A stretch of DNA of 64,000 nt from Nitrosospira multiformis. Its GTDB lineage: Bacteria > Pseudomonadota > Gammaproteobacteria > Burkholderiales > Nitrosomonadaceae. The position numbers and the translations under genes were made by a program. The stretch is from assembly GCF_900111585.1 (NCBI RefSeq), contig NZ_FOHI01000002.1, positions 434,001 to 498,000 on the forward strand, written 5' to 3'. The notes under the pieces were generated by a model. The model ran no database searches. It was given only the letters and a program-made list of their open reading frames with translations, and had not been told where the DNA came from. Below, piece after piece: positions 39,487 to 48,428 of the stretch; within the stretch, counting starts at the first letter, position 1, and every line of letters starts with the position of its first letter.

Positions 39487-40212
39487 ATGTCCTGCGCTGA
39501 TTCGCAGCCTGTTCGCTCTGTGACCCCGGTTTGTCCGAAGTTGAAAAATTTCGGAAGATTCCCCCTGTTCTCCTTTCGCTCCTTTTGCTCCTTTCGCTCG
39601 TGGCATCTTGTTTTTCTGGCGCCTGCTTTTTTTTCAGGTTGTGCAACCCTTGCTCCAGAAGAAAAGAATGTAGCCAGCACCGTTATCATGGAACCCGGCG
39701 CGCTGGAAGCGAAAAGCACGGGCTTCCGGCTGATTGGCAGGGTATCGGTGAAAGAAGGCAGAGACGGTTTTTCCGGTGGAGTTCAGTGGCGCCACGTGCA
39801 GGACGGCGATCAAATTCTCCTTCTCTCCCCCATAGGTCAGGCTGTCGGACAAATTGCGCGCTCAGCCGATGGTGTGTCTCTCATAACTGCCGAGCAGGAA
39901 CATTATTACGCCGATAATGTGGAAGAACTCACAGAACGGGTATTGGGCTGGCGCTTGCCGCTCTCCGGTTTGCAGTACTGGGTGCAAGGCACGAATTCGC
40001 CGGACACACCGTCCGAAATCGACCTTGATATCATGGGCCGCGTGGCAGCCATCCGTCAGGACGGATGGGAGATCGCCTATTCAGGCTACTCGCCGGTGGT
40101 AGCTGCTGAAACTCCACAGTCAGAGGCTGAGCGTGCCAGACTGCTGACACTTAACCGTAACGGTTTGCGGATAAGGCTGGTAATAGATGAATGGAATACT
40201 GTCAACGACTGA
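39487..40212 (+). CDS. lolB: outer-membrane lipoprotein receptor LolB
   Basis: Accepts lipoproteins from LolA and inserts them in the outer membrane. The lipobox is FFSGCAT. The mature part has FRLIGRVSVKEGRDGFSGGVQW and GWRLPLSGLQYWVQG typical of LolB. The pre-lipobox region is unusually long if ATG 39487 is used; a TTG at 39541 would give a normal signal peptide. Overlaps ispE by 26 nt. Confidence 0.9.
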   Translation: MSCADSQPVRSVTPVCPKLKNFGRFPLFSFRSFCSFRSWHLVFLAPAFFSGCATLAPEEKNVASTVIMEPGALEAKSTGFRLIGRVSVKEGRDGFSGGVQWRHVQDGDQILLLSPIGQAVGQIARSADGVSLITAEQEHYYADNVEELTERVLGWRLPLSGLQYWVQGTNSPDTPSEIDLDIMGRVAAIRQDGWEIAYSGYSPVVAAETPQSEAERARLLTLNRNGLRIRLVIDEWNTVND

Positions 40213-41071
40213 AGCGGATTCGCAGGTGGAACTGACATGTCCTGCCCCTGCCAAACTCAATCTGTTCCTGCATGTGGTGGGACGCAGGGAGGATGGGTAC
40301 CATCTTCTGCAAACCGTTTTCCGCCTGGTGGATTTCGCCGACCAGCTCCATTTCGGACTGCGCGCGGACGGTGTGATCAAGCTGCATACCCCCACTCCAG
40401 GCGTGCCGGAAGAGCAGGATTTGTGCGTGCGCGCGGCAAAGCTGTTGCAACGGGAAAGCGGCGCTCTCTGGGGAGTGGACATTTTTCTGGAAAAACGCAT
40501 TCCGATGGGCGGCGGCCTGGGAGGCGGCAGTTCGGATGCAGCCACGACATTGCTGGCGCTCAACCGCTTGTGGAAGCTGGGCTGGCGCCGGAATCAGTTT
40601 TTGAAACTGGCCCCGGAGCTGGGGGCGGACGTTCCCGTATTTGTTTTCGGTGAAAATGCCTTTGCCGAAGGCATCGGCGAAAAACTCCTGCCGATTGCGC
40701 TACCCCCGGCATGGTACCTGATACTCACACCGCCTGTGCATGTCTCAACGGCACAGGTTTTTTCGAGTAAGGAATTGACACGAAACACGATTCCGATCAA
40801 AATACCGCCCTTTTCCACCGAGCAAGGGCATAATGATCTCGAGCCGGTGGTATGTGCTTCATACCCCGAGGTAGCACGCCACCTCGAGTGGCTGCGGCAG
40901 CTCGAAGGTGCAAGGATGGCCGCCATGACGGGTTCAGGCGCGTGCGTTTTTGCCGAGTTTGCGACCGAATTCGGGGCCAGAACGGCGCTGGGGAAGGTTC
41001 CATACGGTATGAAGGGTTTTGTGGCGCAGGGACTTGATCGCCATCCCTTGCATGATTTTGCAGAACAATAA
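40187..41071 (+). CDS. ispE: 4-diphosphocytidyl-2-C-methyl-D-erythritol kinase
   Basis: 294 aa GHMP kinase of the MEP isoprenoid pathway. CPAPAKLNLFLHVVGRREDGYHLL near the N-terminus, ATP loop PMGGGLGGGSSDAA, and C-terminal MTGSGACVFAEF. The overlap with lolB and the tRNA gene starting 1 nt after its stop indicate a single transcript. Confidence 0.96.
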   Translation: MNGILSTTEADSQVELTCPAPAKLNLFLHVVGRREDGYHLLQTVFRLVDFADQLHFGLRADGVIKLHTPTPGVPEEQDLCVRAAKLLQRESGALWGVDIFLEKRIPMGGGLGGGSSDAATTLLALNRLWKLGWRRNQFLKLAPELGADVPVFVFGENAFAEGIGEKLLPIALPPAWYLILTPPVHVSTAQVFSSKELTRNTIPIKIPPFSTEQGHNDLEPVVCASYPEVARHLEWLRQLEGARMAAMTGSGACVFAEFATEFGARTALGKVPYGMKGFVAQGLDRHPLHDFAEQ

Positions 41072-41072
41072 T

Positions 41073-41147
41073 TGGGGAGTCGCCAAGTGGTAAGGCACCG
41101 GATTTTGATTCCGGCATTCGTAGGTTCGATCCCTACCTCCCCAGCCA
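41073..41147 (+). tRNA. tRNA-Gln (anticodon TTG)
   Basis: Full cloverleaf of 75 nt including an encoded CCA. Acceptor TGGGGAG pairs with CTCCCCA (41137-41143). Anticodon stem CCGGA/TCCGG encloses loop TTTTGAT with TTG at 41105-41107. The T arm has GGTTCGATCC. It lies between ispE and prs, the standard place in betaproteobacteria. Confidence 0.97.
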
Positions 41148-41253
41148 GTTTTCAACTCCATGATTCGTCCAGGCTGGTCTGCTGCCAGTTCCTGTTCGCT
41201 TCCATGAATTCCCCATCTGCCGGTTCCGCGTTTTCGGACTTTTAGGTTTCCTC

Positions 41254-42204
41254 ATGGCCTACGATAGCTTGATGGTTTTCACGGGCAACGCCAATCCCAA
41301 GCTGGCGCAGGATGTCGTGCGGCATCTCAATCTTCGCATCGGCCGTGCCACGGTTGGCCGTTTCAGCGATGGCGAAGTAATGGTGGAAATCCTCGAGAAT
41401 GTCCGCGGCAAGGATGTATTCGTCCTGCAATCCACCTGCATGCCCACCAACGATACGCTGATGGAATTACTGGTGCTGGTGGATGCGCTCAAGCGCGCCT
41501 CCGCGTCGCGTATCACCGCCGCGATGCCTTATTTCGGGTATGCTCGCCAGGACCGGCGCCCGCGCTCGGTGCGGGTACCCATCACGGCCAAGGTAGTGGC
41601 AAATATGCTGACCAGTGTGGGCATAGACCGATTGCTGACGATGGATCTGCATTCGGATCAGATCCAGGGGTTTTTTGACATACCCGTGGATAACATCTAC
41701 AGCATGCCTATCCTGCTGGGCGATCTCTGGAAAAATGATTTCAAGAACCTGGTGGTGGTTTCTCCTGATGTCGGTGGAGTAGTGCGCGCGCGCCAGATGG
41801 CCAAACGGCTCGAGTGTGACCTTGCCATCATAGACAAGCGGCGTCCCAAAGCGAATATAGCAAAGGTGATGAACATCATCGGCGAGGTGGACGGGCGCAC
41901 GTGTGTGATCATGGACGACATGGTGGATACCGCCAATACCCTGTGCGAAGCGGCGCGTGCGCTCAAGGAGCAGGGAGCGGAACGTGTGCTGGCTTATTGC
42001 ACGCATCCGGTGCTGTCGGGCAGTGCTGTGGAGCGGATCGAGAGTTCCGCACTGGACAAGCTCGTTGTCACCGACACCATTCCGCTGCGGGAGGATGCCA
42101 GGGCATGTGCCCGCATAGAGCAGCTGAGCGTGGCAAGTCTGCTCGCGGAAACGATGCTCAGGATCAGTAACGAAGATTCCGTGAGTTCGCTTTTCATGGA
42201 GTAA
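41254..42204 (+). CDS. prs: ribose-phosphate pyrophosphokinase
   Basis: 316 aa PRPP synthase. Start [21 protein letters not shown], the [10 protein letters not shown] block, ATP-site [16 protein letters not shown] and the PRPP loop [13 protein letters not shown] are all present. Supplies PRPP for the purine genes seen further on and for many other pathways. Confidence 0.97.
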   Translation: MAYDSLMVFTGNANPKLAQDVVRHLNLRIGRATVGRFSDGEVMVEILENVRGKDVFVLQSTCMPTNDTLMELLVLVDALKRASASRITAAMPYFGYARQDRRPRSVRVPITAKVVANMLTSVGIDRLLTMDLHSDQIQGFFDIPVDNIYSMPILLGDLWKNDFKNLVVVSPDVGGVVRARQMAKRLECDLAIIDKRRPKANIAKVMNIIGEVDGRTCVIMDDMVDTANTLCEAARALKEQGAERVLAYCTHPVLSGSAVERIESSALDKLVVTDTIPLREDARACARIEQLSVASLLAETMLRISNEDSVSSLFME

Positions 42205-42356
42205 CGCGAACTCCAAGCTTTGCATGTGGTGAAGAAGCAAAACCGGGAAGCAAGGCTGATTGAGAATAGCCTGATGATTTGAATAGATAGCGCAATATAC
42301 AAGTTTATTAATCGGATTCATCTGGTCGCGGATGATCCACATTCTGGAGAAAGTAG

Positions 42357-43043
42357 ATGCAAATTGAAATCAGCGCCGATAAGCGCGAATTGCAGGGCAA
42401 AGGTGCGAGCCGCCGCCTGCGGGGTTCCGGCAAGGTACCGGGAATCATCTATGGTGGAGAAAACCCGGCGCAGCCGATCGAGCTCGATCACAACAACCTT
42501 TATCACCAGCTCAAACTGGAAGCCTTTCATGCCTCCATCCTGACGATGAGTGTGGAGGGGCAGAAAGAAAAGGTGCTGCTGCGGGATATACAGATGCACC
42601 CCTTCAAGCCCCAGGTGCTGCATATCGACTTTCAGCGCGTCGCTTCGAACAAGAAAATCCATATGAAAGTGCCCTTGCACTTCATCAACGAAGATATTGC
42701 CCCAGGGGTGAAGCTGGCGGGCGGCCTGGTAAGCCACGTGCTTACCGAACTGGATGTTTCCTGCCTGCCAAAAGATTTGCCTGAATTCATTTCCGTCGAT
42801 GTGGGTGAACTTGCAGCCGGCAATACCATACATCTGAGCAACCTGCAGTTGCCTGAAGGGGTTGAGATTCCGGCACTGATGAAAGGTGAAGACCTGCCTG
42901 TGGCGACTATCGCCATTCCACGTGCGGTAGCGGCTGAGGAAGCGGCCGGGGGTGTGGCAGCGGGAGACATACCCACCTCCGTACAGAAGAAAGAAGGCGT
43001 CGCCAAGGAAGGCGAGAAAAAAGACGCAGGAAAGAAAAAATAG
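42357..43043 (+). CDS. rplY: 50S ribosomal protein L25 (Ctc form)
   Basis: 228 aa: N-terminal 5S-rRNA-binding L25 domain ([30 protein letters not shown]), the TL5/Ctc C-terminal beta domain, and a Lys/Glu/Ala-rich tail ending [10 protein letters not shown]. Longer than E. coli L25, as usual in betaproteobacteria. Confidence 0.95.
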   Translation: MQIEISADKRELQGKGASRRLRGSGKVPGIIYGGENPAQPIELDHNNLYHQLKLEAFHASILTMSVEGQKEKVLLRDIQMHPFKPQVLHIDFQRVASNKKIHMKVPLHFINEDIAPGVKLAGGLVSHVLTELDVSCLPKDLPEFISVDVGELAAGNTIHLSNLQLPEGVEIPALMKGEDLPVATIAIPRAVAAEEAAGGVAAGDIPTSVQKKEGVAKEGEKKDAGKKK

Positions 43044-43046
43044 GGG

Positions 43047-43245
43047 TAGCCCCGCGGAGGTGGAGCGGTTGCCTTCCGAAGGAAGGTGCGACCCGGAGCG
43101 GGGCTAAAAGCGCCCCAAGCGGCAGTTGTAACCCTAAATGTGGCCTGCTACCATTTTTGTTGTTTAGAGCAGGTGGGGCGCTTACGGAGGGCGGAGCAGT
43201 GCCTTCCGCAGGAAGGTGCGACCCCGGAGCGGGCCTCGAGCACCT
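43047..43245 (+). repeat. paired structured repeats between rplY and pth
   Basis: Two imperfect copies of a GGAGCxGxxGCCTTCCGxAGGAAGGTGCGACCC-type unit, centred near 43075 and 43207, each with a CCTTCC-NNN-GGAAGG hairpin. The first copy sits inside a longer stem TAGCCCCGC (43047-43055) / GCGGGGCTA (43098-43106). Between copies, AAGCGCCCC (43108-43116) pairs with GGGGCGCTT (43175-43183), enclosing CCTGCT/AGCAGG. No T run follows, so ordinary termination is not obvious. Confidence 0.7.
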
Positions 43246-43353
43246 CACTGAGTTCGCAGACATCCGCAAGTCGTATCGCAATGGTTTTTCAGCCCGTCGG
43301 AGTCATTCTGGCTTCGCGGGCTTTTCATTTTGAGGATTCGGGTTACATTCGTG

Positions 43354-43926
43354 AAGCTCATCGTCGGTCTTGGCAATCCGGGTAGGGAATATGCGGCCAC
43401 ACGCCATAATGCCGGCGCTTGGTGGGTAGCCCGCCTGGCGGACCAATTGGGCGTCACGCTGAAGGTTGATACCAAGTTTCACGGCTTGTGCGCGCGTATC
43501 GGGCGGGGCGAGTCGGAATCCTGGTTGCTCAATCCCCAGACCTACATGAACGCCAGTGGAAGGGCAGTGGCTGCATTGTGCCGTTTCTACCGGATTCAGC
43601 CTGAACAGATGCTCGTAGTGCACGACGAACTGGATTTGCCCCCGGGCGTCTCCAGGCTGAAGCTCGACGGAGGACTGGGCGGGCACAACGGTTTGAAAGA
43701 CATTGTCGCGCAACTCGGCACCAGGGAGTTCTGGCGCTTGCGGATCGGTATCGGCCATCCGGGAGAAAAGCATGCCGTCGTGAATTACGTATTGCAGCCT
43801 CCGCGCAAGGAAGAAGCGTCGCTGATCGATACGGCCATAAACGACAGCCTGGAAGTCTGGCCCCTCATCGCAGAAGGCAATTATCAGGCGGCAATGATGA
43901 AGCTGCATACCCAGAAGCAAAGCTGA
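43354..43926 (+). CDS. pth: peptidyl-tRNA hydrolase
   Basis: 190 aa. Recognised by KLIVGLGNPGREYAATRHNAGAWW, the catalytic-site Asn/His/Asp set (N and H in RHNAG, D in VVHDELDLPPG) and GGLGGHNGLKDI. GTG at 43354 fits the family start; a TTG 8 codons earlier is possible. Neither has a strong ribosome site. Confidence 0.95.
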   Translation, partial: KLIVGLGNPGREYAATRHNAGAWWVARLADQLGVTLKVDTKFHGLCARIGRGESESWLLNPQTYMNASGRAVAALCRFYRIQPEQMLVVHDELDLPPGVSRLKLDGGLGGHNGLKDIVAQLGTREFWRLRIGIGHPGEKHAVVNYVLQPPRKEEASLIDTAINDSLEVWPLIAEGNYQAAMMKLHTQKQS

Positions 43927-44151
43927 TATTTCAAAGCGGACATGAGGTCAGGAACAGTTTCGTTCCTCTTGATTCTATCTTCTCCCTCATTCACCCTGAA
44001 CCGGTCGAAGGGTTGAATGGCGTTCGGAAAGACCTGTCAGGGAGGACGATCAAAAAACGGGGATTTAGCCTGCTGCCCGGGAATGATGGAACAACTCTCA
44101 TACCCCTTTAACCATTACAGCCCGTCTTAAAACGAGTAACCAAATCAAACC
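43927..44151. other. pth-ychF intergenic region with small inverted repeats
   Basis: A short hairpin AGGAAC (43950-43955) / GTTCCT (43962-43967) lies after pth and could be a weak terminator. Nearby CACCCTGAACCGGTCGAAGGG resembles a dispersed CCCTGAGC...GTCGAAGGG repeat of many bacterial genomes. No gene seen. Confidence 0.45.
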
Positions 44152-45255
44152 ATGAGCCTGAAATGCGGTATTGTTGGCTTGCCCAACGTCGGAAAATCCA
44201 CCCTCTTCAATGCCCTCACCAAGGCCGGCATAGCTGCCGAGAACTATCCCTTCTGCACTATCGAACCGAATGTCGGCATCGTCGAAGTTCCCGACTCTCG
44301 GCTGACTGAACTTGCTGCGATCGTCAAGCCGCAAAAGGTGCAGTCCGCAGTGGTTGAATTTGTCGATATTGCCGGTCTTGTCGCGGGGGCTTCGAAGGGA
44401 GAGGGGCTCGGCAACAAGTTTCTTGCCACCATCCGTGAAACCGACGGCATCATCAATATGGTGCGCTGCTTCAAGAATGACAACGTGGTGCACGTCTCCG
44501 GCAAGGTCGATCCCATCTCGGATATCGAAACCATTCAGACTGAACTGGCACTCGCCGATCTGGCAACCGTCGAAAAGGTGGTGCAACGGGAAACCAAGCT
44601 CGCCAGATCCGGAGATAAGGAAGCGGTCAAGTTCGTGGCGTTGCTGGAAAGGGTAAGAGAACACCTCGACCAGGGTAAGCCGGTCAGAAGCCTTGGACTG
44701 GCTGAAGGACTTGATAAGGAACAACAGGACCTACTCAAACCGCTATGCCTGCTCACCGCCAAACCCGCCATTTATGTAGCGAATGTGGACGAAAAAGGAT
44801 TCACCGATAATCCGCTATTGGCACGGGTGGAAGAATATGCGGCAGGCGAGGGCGCACCCGTGGTTGCCATCTGTGCTGCCCTCGAATCTGAAATTGCCGA
44901 GATGCCAGATGAGGACAAACAGGTTTTTCTCGCCGACATGAATCTGGAAGAACCGGGACTCAATCGTCTGGTGCGCGCTGCCTATCAATTGCTCGGGCTA
45001 CAGACCTACTTTACTGCCGGGGTGAAAGAGGTGCGCGCCTGGACTATATCAAAAGGGGATACTGCGCCCCAGGCGGCTGCTGTCATCCATACCGATTTCG
45101 AAAAGGGCTTTATTCGCGCCGAGGTCATCAGCTATGACGACTTCGTTATCTGCAAAGGCGAGCAGGGCGCCAAGGAAGCAGGCAAGATGCGGCTGGAAGG
45201 CAAGGAGTATGTTGTCAAGGATGGGGACGTGATGCATTTCAGGTTCAACGTCTAA
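44152..45255 (+). CDS. ychF: redox-regulated ribosome-binding ATPase YchF/Obg-like
   Basis: 367 aa. G1 [15 protein letters not shown]3-like [17 protein letters not shown], and the C-terminal TGS domain ([30 protein letters not shown]). Prefers ATP over GTP in characterised members. Standard position after pth. Confidence 0.96.
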   Translation: MSLKCGIVGLPNVGKSTLFNALTKAGIAAENYPFCTIEPNVGIVEVPDSRLTELAAIVKPQKVQSAVVEFVDIAGLVAGASKGEGLGNKFLATIRETDGIINMVRCFKNDNVVHVSGKVDPISDIETIQTELALADLATVEKVVQRETKLARSGDKEAVKFVALLERVREHLDQGKPVRSLGLAEGLDKEQQDLLKPLCLLTAKPAIYVANVDEKGFTDNPLLARVEEYAAGEGAPVVAICAALESEIAEMPDEDKQVFLADMNLEEPGLNRLVRAAYQLLGLQTYFTAGVKEVRAWTISKGDTAPQAAAVIHTDFEKGFIRAEVISYDDFVICKGEQGAKEAGKMRLEGKEYVVKDGDVMHFRFNV

Positions 45256-45268
45256 CCTGAATTAACCC

Positions 45269-46090
45269 ATGCTATCCCAGTTACTTCTCGCAAAGCGACT
45301 ATATATCGAAGCTGGCACGTATACAGAGCGTAAAGACGCAGTCTCGTGCGGAATTGCAATCTCCATGCTTCAAGACGCTTGCGAATTGTATATTTGGGCG
45401 TTGATAAAGGAGCACAGTCTCCCATGGAAAGAGAATGCGGGTTTTACAGCGAACATTACAACGATACAGAATGAGTAAATACCGTTACCAAGCCATGCCA
45501 AGTTACTAGAACTCAACAAGGTTCGCGTCAACTTCAAGCATTACGGCGTTCTCCCGGCGCCAGACGACGCAAAAAAATATCAGTTCTACGTAGAGGATTT
45601 TTTGCGCTCGGCGATGCTAGAGCATTTCGCGGTGAACTTCGACGATCTATCTATTGTGGATTTAGTAGCTGACGCAAACATCCGCGAGCATCTCAGATCA
45701 GCAGACGGGGGGCTCCAAGAAGGCAATACTAGTGGCGCGGCCGAAGACCTCGCAAAGGCGAAGACGCTTATCTTCGCGAAACTACAGAAGTACATACCTA
45801 AGGTTAATCTTGAGGGTTACGATCGAACAATCGGATTGCTAAGAGAGCAACCATTCAGCGCGCTGGGTGAATACCTCGACATTCTGAGAGAATCATGCCT
45901 TGTCGCGATGTTTAACCTTCCAATTAAAGAGTACGGCTATGTTCGAAATATTCTGCCGTCTGCTAGTCGTGCAGCGTTCGGCGGGGAGTGGTGGGTACAG
46001 CATAGGAGGGCAACGTACAATGAATCTGAAATTCGTCGTGCTCTGTCATGCCTTGTAAACCTTTGCATTAAGTTGGAAGTGATCGACTAA
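45269..46090 (+). pseudogene. HEPN-like protein gene interrupted by one in-frame stop
   Basis: One frame runs 274 codons and is closed only by a TAA at 45476-45478; coding continues in the same frame to the next ATG and on to 46090. The joined protein is helical. It holds LNKVRVNFKHYG, an R-x4-H motif (Arg codon 45524, His codon 45539) as in HEPN nucleases. It starts 13 nt after ychF, and its base composition is more A+T-rich than its neighbours, suggesting later acquisition. HEPN assignment is by motif only; readthrough or a sequence error cannot be excluded. Confidence 0.6.
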
Positions 46091-46257
46091 GATTTACTAG
46101 CTGCGCAGGGCGAGCAAAACTTAAAAAAACTTGAAATTGTTGAGTGATACGGGCAGTCATAAAGGGCTCTCAAACTTGTCAAAACTTAACATTTCAGAAG
46201 CGGTAAGCGCGAGTAAATAAAACATGTGGCGCGTTATTTCTGGCCGTGATCGCATAT

Positions 46258-46484
46258 TCAATCCTTCAGCCCAAAGTCTTTCTTTATTTCTGCGGGGGAG
46301 TAGATTTTTCCTTGCCTTTGCGCACGCGTTCGAGCACGTCTGCCGCGAGGAAGGAATCTTCCATGTCGTCAAGCCCGCGCTCGATAATTTCCCGAAGATA
46401 GAAAGCCTTGGAACGTCCCGTTTGCGCGGCGAGGAAGTTGAGCCGCTCCTCGATCTCGGGGGTAAGGCGAATTGAAGTGGGCAT
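46258..46484 (-). pseudogene. RelB/DinJ-like antitoxin gene with frameshift, no toxin
   Basis: As read it is 66 aa: a ribbon-helix-helix domain (TSIRLTPEIEERLNFLAAQTGRSKAFYL) ending in an atypical STPPQK at 46284. Adding one A to the A5 run (46305-46309) restores the frame. The tail then reads KEKIYSPAEIKKDFGLKD and stops at 46258, the usual antitoxin C-terminus, 75 aa in all. No RelE/ParE toxin follows on this strand. The original RHH domain may still bind DNA. Confidence 0.65.
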
Positions 46485-46485
46485 G

Positions 46486-46519
46486 GGTATTATCCCTGAA
46501 TGAAATACGGGTATTCATT
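46486..46519 (-). promoter_or_regulatory. possible antitoxin operator
   Basis: Inverted repeat AATGAAATAC (46499-46508) / GTATTCATT (46511-46519), one base unmatched, directly upstream of the antitoxin ATG. A second small palindrome, GGGTATTATCCC, lies at 46485-46496. RHH antitoxins typically bind such sites in their own promoter. Confidence 0.4.
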
Positions 46520-46629
46520 GTATCTGAATTTCTGGTCTGACACTTTCTTGTTCATGAGCAGCAATAACAGGCTATATACCCTAGAATTAAAAATGCCCGA
46601 ACAATGTCAAAGCCAAAAAGGGGGATGAA

Positions 46630-46824
46630 ATGATATATAAAGTTCTCATCACGCCTGTTGAGCCGTCTATTCACGACCGTCCCAATTTCAGCGGTCTTCT
46701 TGCCGATTATGAAATTGAAGCCAATTCGAAGACCGAGGCTGAAGAAGTGGCCTTTATCCGGTTTTGCCAGGAGAGCCCCTTTCGCTCCCATAATCGGGAT
46801 GATTATACGATCAGCGTGAACTGA
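46630..46824 (+). CDS. small hypothetical protein
   Basis: 64 aa, soluble, slightly acidic, not recognised. ATG has GGGGGATGA just upstream and the composition is protein-like (YKVLITPVEPSIHDRPNFSG...). Located in the accessory islet between ychF and fmdB, so it may be a recent arrival. Confidence 0.5.
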   Translation: MIYKVLITPVEPSIHDRPNFSGLLADYEIEANSKTEAEEVAFIRFCQESPFRSHNRDDYTISVN

Positions 46825-47349
46825 GGCAGCGGGCTTGGCCTGCGCAAGGCGCGGCTGGCACGTACAAGCGTCGGTGTCCTACGAGATGAGTGATGAGCCG
46901 CATTTGATTCTTCTGATCCCTTGATATTCCAACAAGCTCGGAATACAGCATGGATGGGAAAGAAGGGATGACGGGGGAAGAAGGTGGCATCGATCGCAGG
47001 TCAGGTTCCGGCTGACAATAATGCAGAATGCAATTTATCGGTCATAGCGCCGGGGCTACTACTTCCTGCTGTTCTGTCCGCTCGTACTACGCGCATCACG
47101 CGCTCTTGAAATTATCCTCTTGTAATTATCGCAAGCACCCATATTTTCCTGACAGGAGGCATGCAATCCCGGAGAGGGTATCCTTCAGGTTGGCAAGGTA
47201 TTGGCCGTAGTCATACGAGAGTTGGTTGCTTGTTGGTTGCCCGGGTGACAGCGGTCACCCGCCATCGGCATGGCCGGATCTGCCTCCTCCGTTTGAATCG
47301 CTCGAGTTGGGGTGAGCAAAGAGGCTGCCGTGCGGGACAGTGCAGTAAC
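46825..47349. other. non-coding stretch ahead of fmdB
   Basis: About 525 nt with no credible gene. It includes a 7-bp hairpin GGGTGAC-AGCG-GTCACCC (47243-47260) and the tandem GTTGGTTGCTTGTTGGTTGC (47221-47240). Composition is mixed, and parts may be remnants of lost accessory genes. Confidence 0.4.
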
Positions 47350-47376
47350 TTGTTCGGGGGTTCCTTAAGGTATAAT
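47350..47376 (+). promoter_or_regulatory. promoter of fmdB-DUF502-aspS-nudB
   Basis: A perfect TATAAT at 47371-47376, about 40 nt before the fmdB ATG. The best -35 candidate, TTGTTC (47350-47355), has a short 15-nt spacer. Confidence 0.5.
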
Positions 47377-47416
47377 CCCGTTTTTTTCGTTTAGCTTTCT
47401 TTGTTGGAGGATTGTC

Positions 47417-47704
47417 ATGCCGATCTATGAATACCGGTGTGGGTCTTGTGGTTTCGAAAAGGAATATCTGCAAAAGGTGAGTGATGCACCTGTGGCAGCT
47501 TGCCCCGCCTGTGGCAGCGATGCGTTTAACAAACTTATTTCGGCTGCAGGTTTTCAATTGAAAGGTAGCGGCTGGTACGTCACCGATTTCAAGAACAAGA
47601 ATGGCGGGCAGTCCAAGCCCAAGGCTGATGCGGATACGTGCATGGCGAAGAGCGAGAGCGCCCCGGCCGGGGATAGCGCGTGCCCCGCCTGCACGACTGA
47701 CTGA
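47417..47704 (+). CDS. FmdB-family zinc ribbon protein
   Basis: 95 aa. N-terminal zinc ribbon MPIYEYRCGSCGFEKEYLQK...CPACGSDAFNKLISAAGF is diagnostic of FmdB; the C-terminus is a polar tail with a further CPAC. TTGGAGGA lies ahead of the ATG. First gene in front of DUF502-aspS, a common order in betaproteobacteria. Function unknown. Confidence 0.92.
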   Translation: MPIYEYRCGSCGFEKEYLQKVSDAPVAACPACGSDAFNKLISAAGFQLKGSGWYVTDFKNKNGGQSKPKADADTCMAKSESAPAGDSACPACTTD

Positions 47705-47732
47705 CGAGTGACGGATCGGGCTGATTACTGAC

Positions 47733-48401
47733 ATGAAACGCTATTTCATCACCGGGCTGCTCATATGGGTACCTCTGGGTATTACTGCCTGGGCGTTGAA
47801 ATTTCTGATCAGCACCATGGATCAGTCCCTGTTGCTCCTGCCGTCGAGCATGCGTCCCGAAACCCTCGTAGGCATATACATTCCCGGCGTGGGCACGGTG
47901 CTGACGCTGCTGGTTGTTTTCCTTACCGGCATCTTCACCACCAACATCATCGGGCAGCGACTGGTGATTTTCTGGGAAGGCGTGTTATGGCGCATCCCGG
48001 TCGTGAAATCGATTTATTACGGCGTGAAGCAGGTCAGCGATACGCTGTTTTCAAGCCAGGGGGAGGCCTTTCGCAAGGCGCTGTTGGTGCAGTATCCGCG
48101 CGAGGGTTCCTGGACCATCGCCTTCATGACGGGATATCCAGGTGGCGATGTAGTCAATCACCTCACGGGAGAGTATGTGAGCGTCTACGTGCCGACCACG
48201 CCCAATCCGACCTCCGGCTTCTTTCTGATGATGCCGCGCAGCGATGTAATCGAGCTCGACATGAGCGTGGATGCGGCATTGAAATATATAATCTCGATGG
48301 GTGTCGTTACTCCCACCAACGGCAAGAAACCGGCGGAGTCGCAGGCAGTGCTGCTGCATCCCCAGGGTCCCGCCAGTTCCGCATCGAGCGACAAGCCCTG
48401 A
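47733..48401 (+). CDS. DUF502 membrane protein
   Basis: 222 aa. Two membrane helices in the first 75 residues (FITGLLIWVPLGITAWALKFL; VGTVLTLLVVFLTGIF), then the conserved IPVVKSIYYGVKQV and PTTPNPTSGFFLMMP blocks. Conserved next to aspS; role unknown. Confidence 0.92.
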   Translation: MKRYFITGLLIWVPLGITAWALKFLISTMDQSLLLLPSSMRPETLVGIYIPGVGTVLTLLVVFLTGIFTTNIIGQRLVIFWEGVLWRIPVVKSIYYGVKQVSDTLFSSQGEAFRKALLVQYPREGSWTIAFMTGYPGGDVVNHLTGEYVSVYVPTTPNPTSGFFLMMPRSDVIELDMSVDAALKYIISMGVVTPTNGKKPAESQAVLLHPQGPASSASSDKP

Positions 48402-48428
48402 TTCCTTTTTTCTGATTACCGATCTTCC

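Noticed and set aside
46157-46260. RelE/ParE-type toxin downstream of the antitoxin
   Set aside because: All three minus-strand frames after the antitoxin are short and show no toxin pattern.
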